A DNA stretch of 64,000 nucleotides. Origin: Nitrososphaerota archaeon (GTDB taxonomy: Archaea > Thermoproteota > Nitrososphaeria > Nitrososphaerales > Nitrosopumilaceae). Of the stretch, positions 1 through 9,024 are shown piece by piece. Position 1 is the stretch's first letter. Every line of letters begins with the position of its first letter. The position numbers were made by a program, and so were the translations under genes. The stretch spans positions 19,334 to 83,333 of the forward strand of contig JAGWGA010000004.1 in assembly GCA_028867675.1 (NCBI GenBank), written 5' to 3'. Below the pieces are notes generated by a model, which was given only the letters and a program-made list of their open reading frames with translations, searched no databases and was not told the DNA's origin.

Positions 1-1
1 A

Positions 2-1063
2 GTACTAGTTGTAGCAACGCCATGTTCTCTCATATTTGCTACACCAGTTGCCATCATCAGTGGCATTAACAGAGCAGCAAAATCTGGAATAATAATTAAA
101 ACAGGCGCTGCAATCGAGCAGGTAGCAAAAACTCAGGTTGCAGTATTCGATAAAACTGGAACAATAACATTTGGAACTCCAGTAGTGGAAAGAATAATAT
201 CTTTTGATGGTACCCCATGTGATGAAATATTGCTAAAGGCTGCCAGTCTTGAGCAACTTTCATCTCATCCAATTGCATCCACCATAATTCAAAAAGGAAA
301 AGAAAAGTTTGAAAAATTACTAGAACCAGAAAACTTTCGTGAGATCTCAGGTGCAGGAGTAGAAGGAAGAGTTGATGCGGTTCATGTGATGGTAGGTGCG
401 CCAAGCATATTTGAAAATTTAGGAGCAGATATTTTTAATAATGTCAGTTATGAATCTGACAAACTAAAGCCAGAAGGAAGAATGGTTGCATTTGTTGCAC
501 TAGATGGGAAATTATCAGGAGCGATAATGTTCGGTGAGGAGATACGACCAGACGTAAGTATAATGATGCAAGAACTAAAAACAATTGGAATTAAGAAAAC
601 GGTTTTGCTTACTGGCGATATCAAAAATAATGCTAAAAATATTGCACATCAAGTTGGCATTACAGATTATGAAGCGGAGCTTGTTCCAGAAGAAAAGGTA
701 ATTGCAGTAAAAAAACTAAGACAGGAATATGAAAATGTAGTAATGGTCGGAGATGGAATTAATGATGCACCTGCTTTAGCGGCGTCAACTGTGGGAATAG
801 CAATGGGGGCTAGAGGAACAGCCATCTCTGCAGAGGCTGCAGATGTCGTTTTATTAGAAGACAGTATTTCAAAGGTTGCAAATACAATACAGATAGGTAG
901 AAGAACAATCTCTGTTGTAAAACAAAGCATTTTTGTCGGCCTTGGAGGAAGTTTCTTTTTCATGGCAATAGCAATGTTTGGGCACCTCCCCCCAGCAATC
1001 GGAGCATTACTTCAAGAGGTACTGGATGTTAGTGTAATACTAAATGCCCTACGTGCAAGATAA
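2..1063 (+). CDS. Heavy-metal translocating P-type (P1B) ATPase, 5'-truncated by the window edge
   Basis: Frame 2 is open from base 2: VLVVATPCSLIFATPVAIISG...AVFDKTGTIT...VGDGINDAPAL...LLQEVLDVSVILNALRAR. DKTGT and GDGxND motifs and a TPC membrane motif. The ORF track only lists the part from 185. Confidence 0.95.
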   Translation, partial: VLVVATPCSLIFATPVAIISGINRAAKSGIIIKTGAAIEQVAKTQVAVFDKTGTITFGTPVVERIISFDGTPCDEILLKAASLEQLSSHPIASTIIQKGKEKFEKLLEPENFREISGAGVEGRVDAVHVMVGAPSIFENLGADIFNNVSYESDKLKPEGRMVAFVALDGKLSGAIMFGEEIRPDVSIMMQELKTIGIKKTVLLTGDIKNNAKNIAHQVGITDYEAELVPEEKVIAVKKLRQEYENVVMVGDGINDAPALAASTVGIAMGARGTAISAEAADVVLLEDSISKVANTIQIGRRTISVVKQSIFVGLGGSFFFMAIAMFGHLPPAIGALLQEVLDVSVILNALRAR

Positions 1064-1076
1064 TTTCTAAAATTCA

Positions 1077-1724
1077 TCATTTGAGATTCTTTGGTCTATA
1101 TCCATAACTGCTCATTATTTCTGCAACCTGATAGTCTTCTACTTGTTCAAAAGAATGGTAAAACTCTCCAACTGCTCCGAACATTACAGGATCATACAAA
1201 ACTACAACCTCTGCAATTTTAGAAAGTCGTTCAATGGTATCCCTAGGCCCAACAGGGATTGCCACAATGATTCTTTTTGGTTTTTGTCTTTTTATCCACT
1301 CTACTGCAACAAATACAGTAGCACCAGTAGCAATTCCATCATCTACAAGAACTACTGTTTTGTCATTTAGATCATAATCTTTTCTGCCCCTAAATTTTAC
1401 CAGTCGATGTTCTATCTCTTCTAGCTGTTCAGCAATTTGTTCATCAAGATATTTTTTTGGAATCCCTAATGCATCAATTAGATCAGAATTTGGAAAAAAG
1501 CTACCATCATGAACTACCGCCCCTATGGCAAGTTCTGGATTATATGGTGCGCCAATTTTTCTTGAAACTACAATATCAAGTGATAGACCTAGAGTCTTTG
1601 CTATAACATCACCTGTAACTACGCCACCTCGTGGAATTGCCAAAATTACCGGATTTTCTTTTTTAATCCATTCTAGTTTTTTGGCAAGTTTTTCTGCTGC
1701 ATCAATTCTATCTTTGAATATCAT
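1077..1724 (-). CDS. Phosphoribosyltransferase-like protein
   Basis: VVLVDDGIATGATVFVA is a PRPP-binding PRTase motif. ATG at 1724 preferred; overlaps the upstream hydrolase stop by 4 nt (ATGA). Confidence 0.88.
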   Translation of the reverse strand: MIFKDRIDAAEKLAKKLEWIKKENPVILAIPRGGVVTGDVIAKTLGLSLDIVVSRKIGAPYNPELAIGAVVHDGSFFPNSDLIDALGIPKKYLDEQIAEQLEEIEHRLVKFRGRKDYDLNDKTVVLVDDGIATGATVFVAVEWIKRQKPKRIIVAIPVGPRDTIERLSKIAEVVVLYDPVMFGAVGEFYHSFEQVEDYQVAEIMSSYGYRPKNLK

Positions 1725-2404
1725 TTTGAATCTCCAAGATACTTTACAAACCAATCACATGCATATTTTGCTACTTCTTCCAGTTTACCCTGTTCTTCAA
1801 AAAGATGAGTGGCTTCTGGAATTATGATTAGTTTCTTTTCAGAAGTCATTTTTGCCATCGCCTCTTTATTCAAATCAATTACTACGTCATCATATCCTCC
1901 AACAATCAATAATGTAGGACACTTGACTAAACCAAGACTAGAACCAGCAAGGTCTGGCCTTCCACCACGAGATACAACTGCTTTTACTATACTAGATCTT
2001 TCTGTAGCAGCAACCAATGCTGCGGCGGCACCAGTACTTGCTCCAAAATATCCAATATCCAAATTTGAAATTTTAGAATTCTTCAATAACCAATCAGTAG
2101 TTTCTACTAATCTATTAGACAATAATGAAATATTGAATCTCAAATGTGTAGTTTGCATATCAATTTCTTCTTCCTCTCTAGTTAACAAGTCAAACAATAA
2201 TGTTGCAATCCCTTTTTGATTTAATACTCTTGCAACAAAGCGATTTCTAGGACTCATCCTACCACTACCACTACCGTGTGCAAAAAATACAATTCCGATA
2301 GAATTTTTTGGTATGGATAAATTTCCCTCTAATTTTATAGACCCTAATTGTATCTCTACAAATGTTGGATCAGCATCATTTTTTGTGAATCTGCCCATAC
2401 CCAA
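1721..2404 (-). CDS. Alpha/beta hydrolase (dienelactone hydrolase-like)
   Basis: FFAHGSGSGRMSPRNRFVARVL, GYFGASTGAAAAL nucleophile elbow, ATHLFEE catalytic His region. Confidence 0.85.
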   Translation of the reverse strand: MGMGRFTKNDADPTFVEIQLGSIKLEGNLSIPKNSIGIVFFAHGSGSGRMSPRNRFVARVLNQKGIATLLFDLLTREEEEIDMQTTHLRFNISLLSNRLVETTDWLLKNSKISNLDIGYFGASTGAAAALVAATERSSIVKAVVSRGGRPDLAGSSLGLVKCPTLLIVGGYDDVVIDLNKEAMAKMTSEKKLIIIPEATHLFEEQGKLEEVAKYACDWFVKYLGDSK

Positions 2405-2549
2405 CCATACCGTCTATCACCATTATATGATCGTCATCTTTACAACAATTACACAAGAGTTTGATGCAATCTCTAGCTATGCCATGATTACATAATTTAC
2501 ACGTACATACAACATCTCTTGGCATTTGTTTTGTAGTGTCTTTGGTCAT
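2376..2549 (-). CDS. Cys-rich microprotein (57 aa), not in the ORF track
   Basis: Translation MTKDTTKQMPRDVVCTCKLCNHGIARDCIKLLCNCCKDDDHIMVIDGMVGYGQIHKK*. 7 Cys; 3' end overlaps the start of the downstream hydrolase. Confidence 0.6.
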   Translation of the reverse strand: MTKDTTKQMPRDVVCTCKLCNHGIARDCIKLLCNCCKDDDHIMVIDGMVGYGQIHKK

Positions 2550-2761
2550 ATGAATAGAAATTCAATAAAATAATTAAAAGAAGTAATGTTAAGTGGTTCA
2601 GACATGTATGATGCCAATTGTGTAATAAAATATTTTAAGTCAAATCCAGATTATCATTCATGATAATTAATCAGTATCAATGAGACATATAACAAATATT
2701 CACGTTATCATAACTGAAATTGATAAGACTAATTTAACTCCTAGAATGCCAAGATGATATA

Positions 2762-3217
2762 ATGAGTAAACCATATAGTAACATACTAGTTCCATACGAC
2801 GGTTCAAAATACTCTCAAAAAGCACTAAAGATGGCATTTGAGATGGCATCAGCATTTGATTCATCATTGAATCTAGTCAACGTAATTGATGTCAGCTCTG
2901 TTAGCCCACCTGGGAAAATTCACTCAAAGGAGTCCAAAAAAACATTAGAGGAGATAAAAAACTCGGTTAAAACTTCAGTAGAATTATACCTTCAAAAAAT
3001 TCAAAAAGATCATGGCGATTCAGGAGTCATGGTAAAAGGATTCGTCTTAGAAGGAGATGTGACTGGAAAACTGTTAAAGTTCATACAAGACCACAATATC
3101 GATTTGGTAATAATTGGAAGTAAAGGACTTTCAGGAGTTTCAAAGATAATGTCGCTTGGAAGCATAAGTAGAAAAATATCAGAATTGGCAAATTGTCCAG
3201 TAGTTATTGTTCGTTAA
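2762..3217 (+). CDS. Universal stress protein (UspA family)
   Basis: ILVPYDGSKYSQKAL N-terminus and GSKGLSGVSKIMSLGSISRKISELANCPVVIVR C-terminus. Confidence 0.95.
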   Translation: MSKPYSNILVPYDGSKYSQKALKMAFEMASAFDSSLNLVNVIDVSSVSPPGKIHSKESKKTLEEIKNSVKTSVELYLQKIQKDHGDSGVMVKGFVLEGDVTGKLLKFIQDHNIDLVIIGSKGLSGVSKIMSLGSISRKISELANCPVVIVR

Positions 3218-3379
3218 TATTGTGATCTCATAGAATAACAATTTCATTCCAAGTACATTGCACAAGAATTAGAAAATAAGACTCGTTCATATCCATTTTT
3301 AACTGGATTGTTCATTTCCAGAGGCGATAAGAAACTTAGAACTTAATTATTAGATAACAAATAACCTCAATTGTACTAC

Positions 3380-4147
3380 ATGCGACTAAAAGACAAGATA
3401 GCAATAGTCACAGGAGCCTCAAGTGACATAGGATTAGAGATTTCAAAGAGATTTGTCGAAGAGGGTGCAAATGTAGTCCTGCTAGGTAGGGATAGAACTA
3501 AGTTAGAAAATGCAAGAAAATCAATCAAAGATTATGATACAAAGACAGTTTCCATTCCATGTGATCTTACAAATGAAGCCCAAGTTATTCAAACTGTAAA
3601 TCAGATAACAGACCATTATGGAAGAATCGATATTCTAGTAAATAATGCGGGAACAATTACTGATCCAATTCACTTCCATGAAATGTCCGATGTAGACATG
3701 AATTCATTGGTAGATACAAACATGTTTGGAACTTTTAGGATAACAAAATCAGTAATAGTAAAAATGCTTGAAAACAAAAACGGAGGTTCCATCGTCAACA
3801 TAGGCTCCATCTCAGCAGAAAGAGCAATACCAAAAGTTCACTTGACAGTATACTGTACAACAAAAGCTGCAATAAACATGTTTACAAAAGGATTGGCGGT
3901 AGAATATGCAAGACGGAATATTCGTTGCAATTGTGTAAATCCAGGAATAGTTAATGCTGGAATGATAAAATCGTATCTTGATTACCCCGAAGCAAGAAAG
4001 GTACTAGAAGAACGACAACCAATAAACAGAATTGGAGAACCATCAGATGTTGCAAATGCCGTAGTATATCTGGCATCAGATGATGCAAAATGGATTTCAG
4101 GCGTAATCCTTAACGTAGATGGTGGAAAGTCAGCTTCTGAAGGATAG
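3380..4147 (+). CDS. Short-chain dehydrogenase/reductase (SDR)
   Basis: [13 protein letters not shown] Rossmann motif, NNAGT, YCTTKAA (YxxxK), C-terminal GGKSA. ATG at 3380 preferred over the listed TTG. Confidence 0.95.
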   Translation: MRLKDKIAIVTGASSDIGLEISKRFVEEGANVVLLGRDRTKLENARKSIKDYDTKTVSIPCDLTNEAQVIQTVNQITDHYGRIDILVNNAGTITDPIHFHEMSDVDMNSLVDTNMFGTFRITKSVIVKMLENKNGGSIVNIGSISAERAIPKVHLTVYCTTKAAINMFTKGLAVEYARRNIRCNCVNPGIVNAGMIKSYLDYPEARKVLEERQPINRIGEPSDVANAVVYLASDDAKWISGVILNVDGGKSASEG

Positions 4148-4197
4148 ACAATTAATTTACACACATTTTCCAATTTCTAAAACAATTTATTGAAAAA

Positions 4198-4554
4198 CTA
4201 GTCTATTCTTTTGTAAATTGCTTTGAAATCTTCTGCAATTCTATAGGCAATATTTTCTAGATGAGTAACTTCAGTCATGTTTGTTTTTCCGAGACCAATC
4301 TGTCTCATCATAGTATTACATTTGTGGACCTGCATATGATCACTGTCAAGATCTTTGTCAGACCAAGCCTTGAAACAGTCACTAAAATCAAGACAGAAGT
4401 TCAAAATTATTTTTTCCCAGTCCTTGTTTGACGTGGGATAGCCAATACCATGTGCAATCTCACGAAATTCGTTACTCTTGTCATTAAGTAACATCTTGAG
4501 TGATTTTTCTGCTTTTTGAGAATCGTAGTTATCTAGTGCGTTTGAGCCTTGCAT
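4198..4554 (-). CDS. Hypothetical protein, 118 aa
   Basis: Intact ORF with no antisense competitor; no family recognised. Confidence 0.6.
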   Translation of the reverse strand: MQGSNALDNYDSQKAEKSLKMLLNDKSNEFREIAHGIGYPTSNKDWEKIILNFCLDFSDCFKAWSDKDLDSDHMQVHKCNTMMRQIGLGKTNMTEVTHLENIAYRIAEDFKAIYKRID

Positions 4555-4660
4555 GTTAGCCCTCTGAGAATATTCTATTTTAAGATGACTCTCTCAAATT
4601 TGAGAAAAATCCTGAATAAAGGGATATAATTTATAGCAATTGAGGCAGTATTCTACATTC

Positions 4661-5053
4661 ATGAAAATCATGGTTTGTGGTTCCGTTGGAGGAGTCGGCA
4701 TAGCCAATATCTTGAAGATGCAAGAGTTTCTAGAAAGTAAAGGCTTTGAAACAGTTAAACAATTTTCCAAAGATACAGATTATTCTAAAATACATGATTT
4801 TAGAAAAAAACCATCTCTAGTAAAAAAGATAATTGGACATGATCTTGATTGTATAAAAAAAGCAGATGTTCTAGTGGTCTTGCCAGAGCCAAGCTTTGGT
4901 GCATCAATTGAGATGTATGTTGCAAAGAGTGCAAAGAAAAAAGTAATTTTATTTTCCATTAAACCCGTTCCCAGTCCTTGGCCTGTTGGTTTTTCAGATA
5001 TAGTAGTAACAAGTAAAAACAATCTGGTAAGAAAATTACATCAGATGATGTAA
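4661..5053 (+). CDS. Nucleoside 2-deoxyribosyltransferase-like fold protein
   Basis: MKIMVCGSVGG...CIKKADVLVVLPEPSFGASIEMYVAKSAKKKVILFS resembles the 'aDxvva...GaxxEi.yA...gKpvi' core of NDT-like proteins. Confidence 0.6.
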   Translation: MKIMVCGSVGGVGIANILKMQEFLESKGFETVKQFSKDTDYSKIHDFRKKPSLVKKIIGHDLDCIKKADVLVVLPEPSFGASIEMYVAKSAKKKVILFSIKPVPSPWPVGFSDIVVTSKNNLVRKLHQMM

Positions 5054-5059
5054 AGCTTG

Positions 5060-5081
5060 TTTTCAAATCCTTGTTTGAAAA
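5060..5081 (+). terminator. Perfect 8-bp hairpin just after the 5053 stop
   Basis: TTTTCAAA-TCCTTG-TTTGAAAA. Confidence 0.4.
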
Positions 5082-5121
5082 TTAAGATCAGTTTTAAATA
5101 ATTTGATGACGTATTATTAAT

Positions 5122-5203
5122 CGGGACGGAAACGCGGGGTAATGACCCGAACGTGACGTACAGTGGTATGACAGGTAAACACGTTTCCGTCCATTGTTGT
5201 TTT
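5122..5203 (+). ncRNA. Candidate structured non-coding RNA
   Basis: GGACGGAAACG (5124-5134) is the exact reverse complement of CGTTTCCGTCC (5182-5192). Inner CGGG/CCCG hairpin (5135-5138/5146-5149). TTTTAAATA at 5092-5100 lies about 26 nt upstream of the 5' end. U-rich tail TTGTTGTTTT. The locus lies between two convergent genes. Confidence 0.5.
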
Positions 5204-5352
5204 ACCAAAAAGATAATTTGAAAAAATTATTTTGTAATCATATTAAATTAACATAAATTATCTGAATTTTTCACGTCTGAAATTACACTTGGAAGAATTA
5301 TCATACTACAATAAATGAACTATGAGGCGTTTTCTGTGAACTGATGATTTAT

Positions 5353-6651
5353 TCATTTTATCCAAGTTAAAAACATGATTGCCACTGAAAATCCAATTAC
5401 TAGTACAGCCGTCCAACCCACAATGTTGCTTATTTTACTATTAGTATATCCTTCAAGAATTTTCTTATCATTAGCAATTTTCATAATTACAACAACAAGT
5501 GGAATAGAAATGACTCCATTAATTACAGCAGCATATATGAGAGCCTTAATCGGGTCAACATTTGAAAAGTTTATCCAAAGTCCTATTACGGTAGATGCCG
5601 CAATTATCAAGTAAAACCCCTTGGCTTGTTTGAATTTTTTACTTAGACCCTGCTTCCATCCTAATACTTCTGATAACGCGTATGCTGACGACCCAGCAAG
5701 AACCGGTATTGCGAGCAAGCCAACACCAATTACTCCGAAAGCAAAGATGATTTTTGCCAATTCGCCTGAATGTGGGAATGTCTTCACTAAAGGTTCCAGC
5801 GCCTTTGCAGCTTCGTCTGCAGTTGCAATATCTGCCAATCCATGAATATGAAGTGTTCCTGCAGTAGTGATTATGATAAACCACATTATAATTTGGGAAA
5901 ACGCCATACCTATGGCATTATCCATTTTCATACTCCTAAACTCTTTTTTTTGAATTTTTGGTTTACCTTCTCCAATGTCTTTAATTTTATTTTTTAAGAT
6001 ATCTTCTTCAGCTTCTTGAGAGGTCTGCCAAAAAAACAGATATGGCGATATGGTGGTACCAAATATCGCAACAAAGAGCATTGCAAATGCAGGAGTAAAC
6101 TCAATATGAGGAATTACAGTTGCAATCAATATGTCATTCCAATTTGCTCCAACAATAAATGCCGTAACCATATAGGCAAGTAAACTTAGAGTTAGATATT
6201 TTAGTAATGATAGATATTTTTTATATGGAACAAAAATTTCTGTACATATAATCATGACAGTAAAAAACACAGTTACAATCACTATTGGCAATTGTGGAAA
6301 AACAAGTTTTATTGATGCAGACATGGCGCCGATATCAGCACCAATGTTTATCGTGTTTGCAATCAAGAGCAGACTGACTATGGGATAGAGTATGTTTTTT
6401 GAATATCTTTTTTTTACAATCCCAGCCAATCCGCTTCCTGTGACTAGACCAATGCGGGCACACATTTCTTGAATTACGACCATCAAAGGAAATTGAAATA
6501 ACGCCATCCACAGAGTGCCAAAGCCAAATTGAGCCCCTGCTTGAGAATACGTAGCAATACCTGAAGGATCATCATCTGCAGCACCGGTTATCCAGCCAGG
6601 GCCTAGGATCTTGAAAAATGATTTTATTTTGAATAATTTAGAACTTGACAT
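5353..6651 (-). CDS. NRAMP-family divalent metal (Mn/Fe) transporter
   Basis: GPGWITGAADDDPSGIATYSQAGAQFG is the NRAMP TM1 DPG/DPS-type motif; multiple TM segments. Confidence 0.93.
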   Translation of the reverse strand: MSSSKLFKIKSFFKILGPGWITGAADDDPSGIATYSQAGAQFGFGTLWMALFQFPLMVVIQEMCARIGLVTGSGLAGIVKKRYSKNILYPIVSLLLIANTINIGADIGAMSASIKLVFPQLPIVIVTVFFTVMIICTEIFVPYKKYLSLLKYLTLSLLAYMVTAFIVGANWNDILIATVIPHIEFTPAFAMLFVAIFGTTISPYLFFWQTSQEAEEDILKNKIKDIGEGKPKIQKKEFRSMKMDNAIGMAFSQIIMWFIIITTAGTLHIHGLADIATADEAAKALEPLVKTFPHSGELAKIIFAFGVIGVGLLAIPVLAGSSAYALSEVLGWKQGLSKKFKQAKGFYLIIAASTVIGLWINFSNVDPIKALIYAAVINGVISIPLVVVIMKIANDKKILEGYTNSKISNIVGWTAVLVIGFSVAIMFLTWIK

Positions 6652-6686
6652 TAATTGGAAATAAAGTTCATCACTAATATCATTAT

Positions 6687-6730
6687 ACTATGTTCAACAT
6701 AGTTACAATATAGAACATGTTTCATGTTCT
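6687..6730 (-). promoter_or_regulatory. Two adjacent inverted repeats upstream of the NRAMP gene
   Basis: ACTATGTT-C-AACATAGT (6687-6703) and AGAACATG-TTT-CATGTTCT (6712-6730); both perfect 8-bp arms. Confidence 0.5.
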
Positions 6731-6811
6731 TCTAATAACTATAAAACTCCAGTCAGAGTGAGTTTACAGACTGGATAGATCTTATTCAGGATTCATAAAT
6801 TAGGAGTAAGA

Positions 6812-7387
6812 TCAGTTTGAAATTAAATTAATCAGTTTAGAGGTTTTAATTATTTTTGCACCATAATTTGTTTTCATATAATCTAGTGCAGTAGAATGTT
6901 CATTTTCTTGAAATGCTGTAACTCCATCTTCAGGTATTACAATATCATATCCTCGAACAAACGCATCAAAGGCGGTATGTTTTGCACAAATGTTGGTATG
7001 AATTCCTGTTATGATAAGAACATCAGGTCCTTTATTGCCAAATTTCTTCTTTAAAAGTCCATCAAGACGGGTATTGTAAAATGCACTATAGGTGCGTTTT
7101 GGCACTATATTATCACAATTAGAAGGAGTGAGGTCGTCAATCACTCTTGCACCTTTGGTGCCTTTTAGTGCGTGTGGCCCCCATAGCTTGAATTCATAAT
7201 CATCACTTGACAGATGGGCATCATTACAGTAAAAGATCGGAATATCTTTTACCCTAGATGCCTCCAATAGGGATTTTATCTTGGGTATGATCTTTTTTGC
7301 CCGTGTACATTTTAATTTCCCATATACAAAGTCGTTGAGCATATCCACTACCAAAACGGCATAAGTTACACTCTTTGTTTTCTTCAT
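6812..7387 (-). CDS. Isochorismatase-family hydrolase (nicotinamidase-like)
   Basis: AVLVVDMLNDFVYGKL, VPKRTYSAFYNTRLDGLL, ITGIHTNICAKHTAFDAF (catalytic Cys). ATG at 7387 preferred. Confidence 0.88.
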   Translation of the reverse strand: MKKTKSVTYAVLVVDMLNDFVYGKLKCTRAKKIIPKIKSLLEASRVKDIPIFYCNDAHLSSDDYEFKLWGPHALKGTKGARVIDDLTPSNCDNIVPKRTYSAFYNTRLDGLLKKKFGNKGPDVLIITGIHTNICAKHTAFDAFVRGYDIVIPEDGVTAFQENEHSTALDYMKTNYGAKIIKTSKLINLISN

Positions 7388-7463
7388 ATGTTTAGTAATT
7401 ACCCTATACACTATAAAGAAATAACTAGATTCTCAATTTGGAAATTAATAGCATGTAAAAATA

Positions 7464-8069
7464 CTATTGTGGCCTAAATTCTCTTGCAATAGTTTCTAGT
7501 TTTTCACTATATGATACTGGGAATGATTCTGTAATTTTATTGAACGTTCGAAAATCTTTTGGAAGTGTATCTCTTTGTGATATGTGATAATCTCGAATCT
7601 TGGAAAGCGATTGTAATTTATGTAGTATTTTGCCATGACCCATTACTTTTTTTAGAAGAGGAATCGCATCATCAAACTTTTCGTCCTCAAGCCCAACCAT
7701 GTCTTGTTTGATAATGCCATCTGAGAACATTCTAAAAATTTGTTTAGGTGCAGGGTATGTTTTCTTACCAGTACTAGTTTTTAGTTTGTATGTTATTTCA
7801 TATTTGTTTTTAGATATCAGCGTCTTGATTGCAACAAGTTTGTAGACTCCATTCATCGCAGGATCATCCCTTGACGTTGCAAGTTCTGTACCCACTCCAA
7901 AAACATCGATAGGAGAATTGTTTTTAATCAAATCTGAAATAATAGCCTCGTCAAGATCTCCACTTGCCATTATTTTAATTGCTTCAATTAACTTTAGATT
8001 CGGTTTGACAGAAATTGGATTTGGCGTCATGTAATCTTCTACTTTGAGTTGTAATTTATCAAAAACCAC
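7464..8069 (-). pseudogene. Chimeric ORF: CBS-type N-terminus fused to C-terminal fragment of nicotinate phosphoribosyltransferase
   Basis: LQLKVEDYMTPNPISVKPNLKLIEAIKIMA is CBS-like. It is followed by SGDLDEAIISDLIKNNSPIDVFGVGTELATSRDDPAMNGVYKLVAI, the NAPRTase C-terminal core. The N-terminal part of NAPRTase is absent. Confidence 0.7.
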
Positions 8070-8121
8070 ACATTTTCTTCTCTACTGGTGCTATTTGACT
8101 ATGAAAAGTAAATTTCATTCA

Positions 8122-8130
8122 TGATAATCA
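8122..8130. promoter_or_regulatory. TGATWATCA motif upstream of the chimeric ORF
   Basis: TGATAATCA, 53 nt upstream of the 8069 start. Confidence 0.45.
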
Positions 8131-8145
8131 GATGTGAAATTCATC

Positions 8146-8964
8146 TTATTCCTCGTTTGAAAAACTGGTTGTAAATGATTCTACAATATCTCTTGCAGTA
8201 ACTATGGCATAGTATTTGCCAGCTTTTGTCAAAACTAGACGTTTTATCTTGTTTTTACTCATGATCTTTGAGGCATCTCCTCCCTTTATTCCAGCAGACG
8301 ATTTTACAAGAGGAGTGGTACAATAGCCACCCACAGGATTATGAATCTCAACGTCATTTGCAAGTACGTTTACCAATAGGTCACGTTCAGTAAAAATGCC
8401 GTAGGGTTTATTGTTTTTTAGAACAATTACACTGCCGATTCTTTTTTTATACATCATTTTTGATGCTGCAAGAATGGAATCATCATAATTGACGGTATGC
8501 AAGATAGTGCTCCGCACTTTGGAAAGATTTGGATTTGCTGTTGTTCTTCTAAAGGCACGCACCATATCCGTGGCTGTTATTATTCCAACCAAACGTTTTG
8601 CATCAAAAACAAGTAGTCTAGTTTTCTTTTTCATCATTAGCTGAGCCGCATCTATAACCTTGGTAGTAGGAGATACAATTTCAAATGGACTAAGTTTGAT
8701 ATTTTTTAGTTTAACATCTGAAATATTTTTGTGAATTGATAAATTCTCAAGAATTTGTCTTTCGGTCAGAATTCCAATTGGCTTACGATGTTTTTCAACA
8801 ACTAGATTTCCTATCTCAGTATCTGCCATAATCTGAATGGCCTCTGAAAAACTTGAATTATCTTTTACTACAAGAGGTTTTGGACTCATATAATCTGCGA
8901 CTTTGAGGTCTAATGTTTTGATTGCCAATACCAAATCTATTATGTTCAAATATAATAAAATCAA
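8146..8964 (-). CDS. CBS-domain protein (multiple CBS repeats)
   Basis: VADYMSPKPLVVK..., GILTERQIL, GIITATDMVRAF, GIFTERDLLV, AIVTARDIVESF. The 5' end may be over-extended. Confidence 0.9.
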   Translation of the reverse strand: MILLYLNIIDLVLAIKTLDLKVADYMSPKPLVVKDNSSFSEAIQIMADTEIGNLVVEKHRKPIGILTERQILENLSIHKNISDVKLKNIKLSPFEIVSPTTKVIDAAQLMMKKKTRLLVFDAKRLVGIITATDMVRAFRRTTANPNLSKVRSTILHTVNYDDSILAASKMMYKKRIGSVIVLKNNKPYGIFTERDLLVNVLANDVEIHNPVGGYCTTPLVKSSAGIKGGDASKIMSKNKIKRLVLTKAGKYYAIVTARDIVESFTTSFSNEE

Positions 8965-9024
8965 AACAAGATTCTCATTAGTGGTAATCAGTTAATTTTA
9001 AAGCATTATATTTTTTAGATTAGA

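Noticed and set aside
96-404. Antisense ORF of 102 aa
   Set aside because: Fully opposite the P-type ATPase frame with low-complexity Leu/Phe composition; shadow ORF.
667-963. Antisense ORF of 98 aa
   Set aside because: Shadow of the conserved GDGINDAPAL region of the P-type ATPase.
1809-2219. Plus-strand ORF of 136 aa
   Set aside because: Antisense to the alpha/beta hydrolase, whose motifs are clear.
5122-5203. tRNA or C/D-box interpretation of the structured RNA
   Set aside because: No T-loop GTTCRA, no cloverleaf, and no convincing paired C and D boxes; kept only as an unclassified ncRNA candidate.
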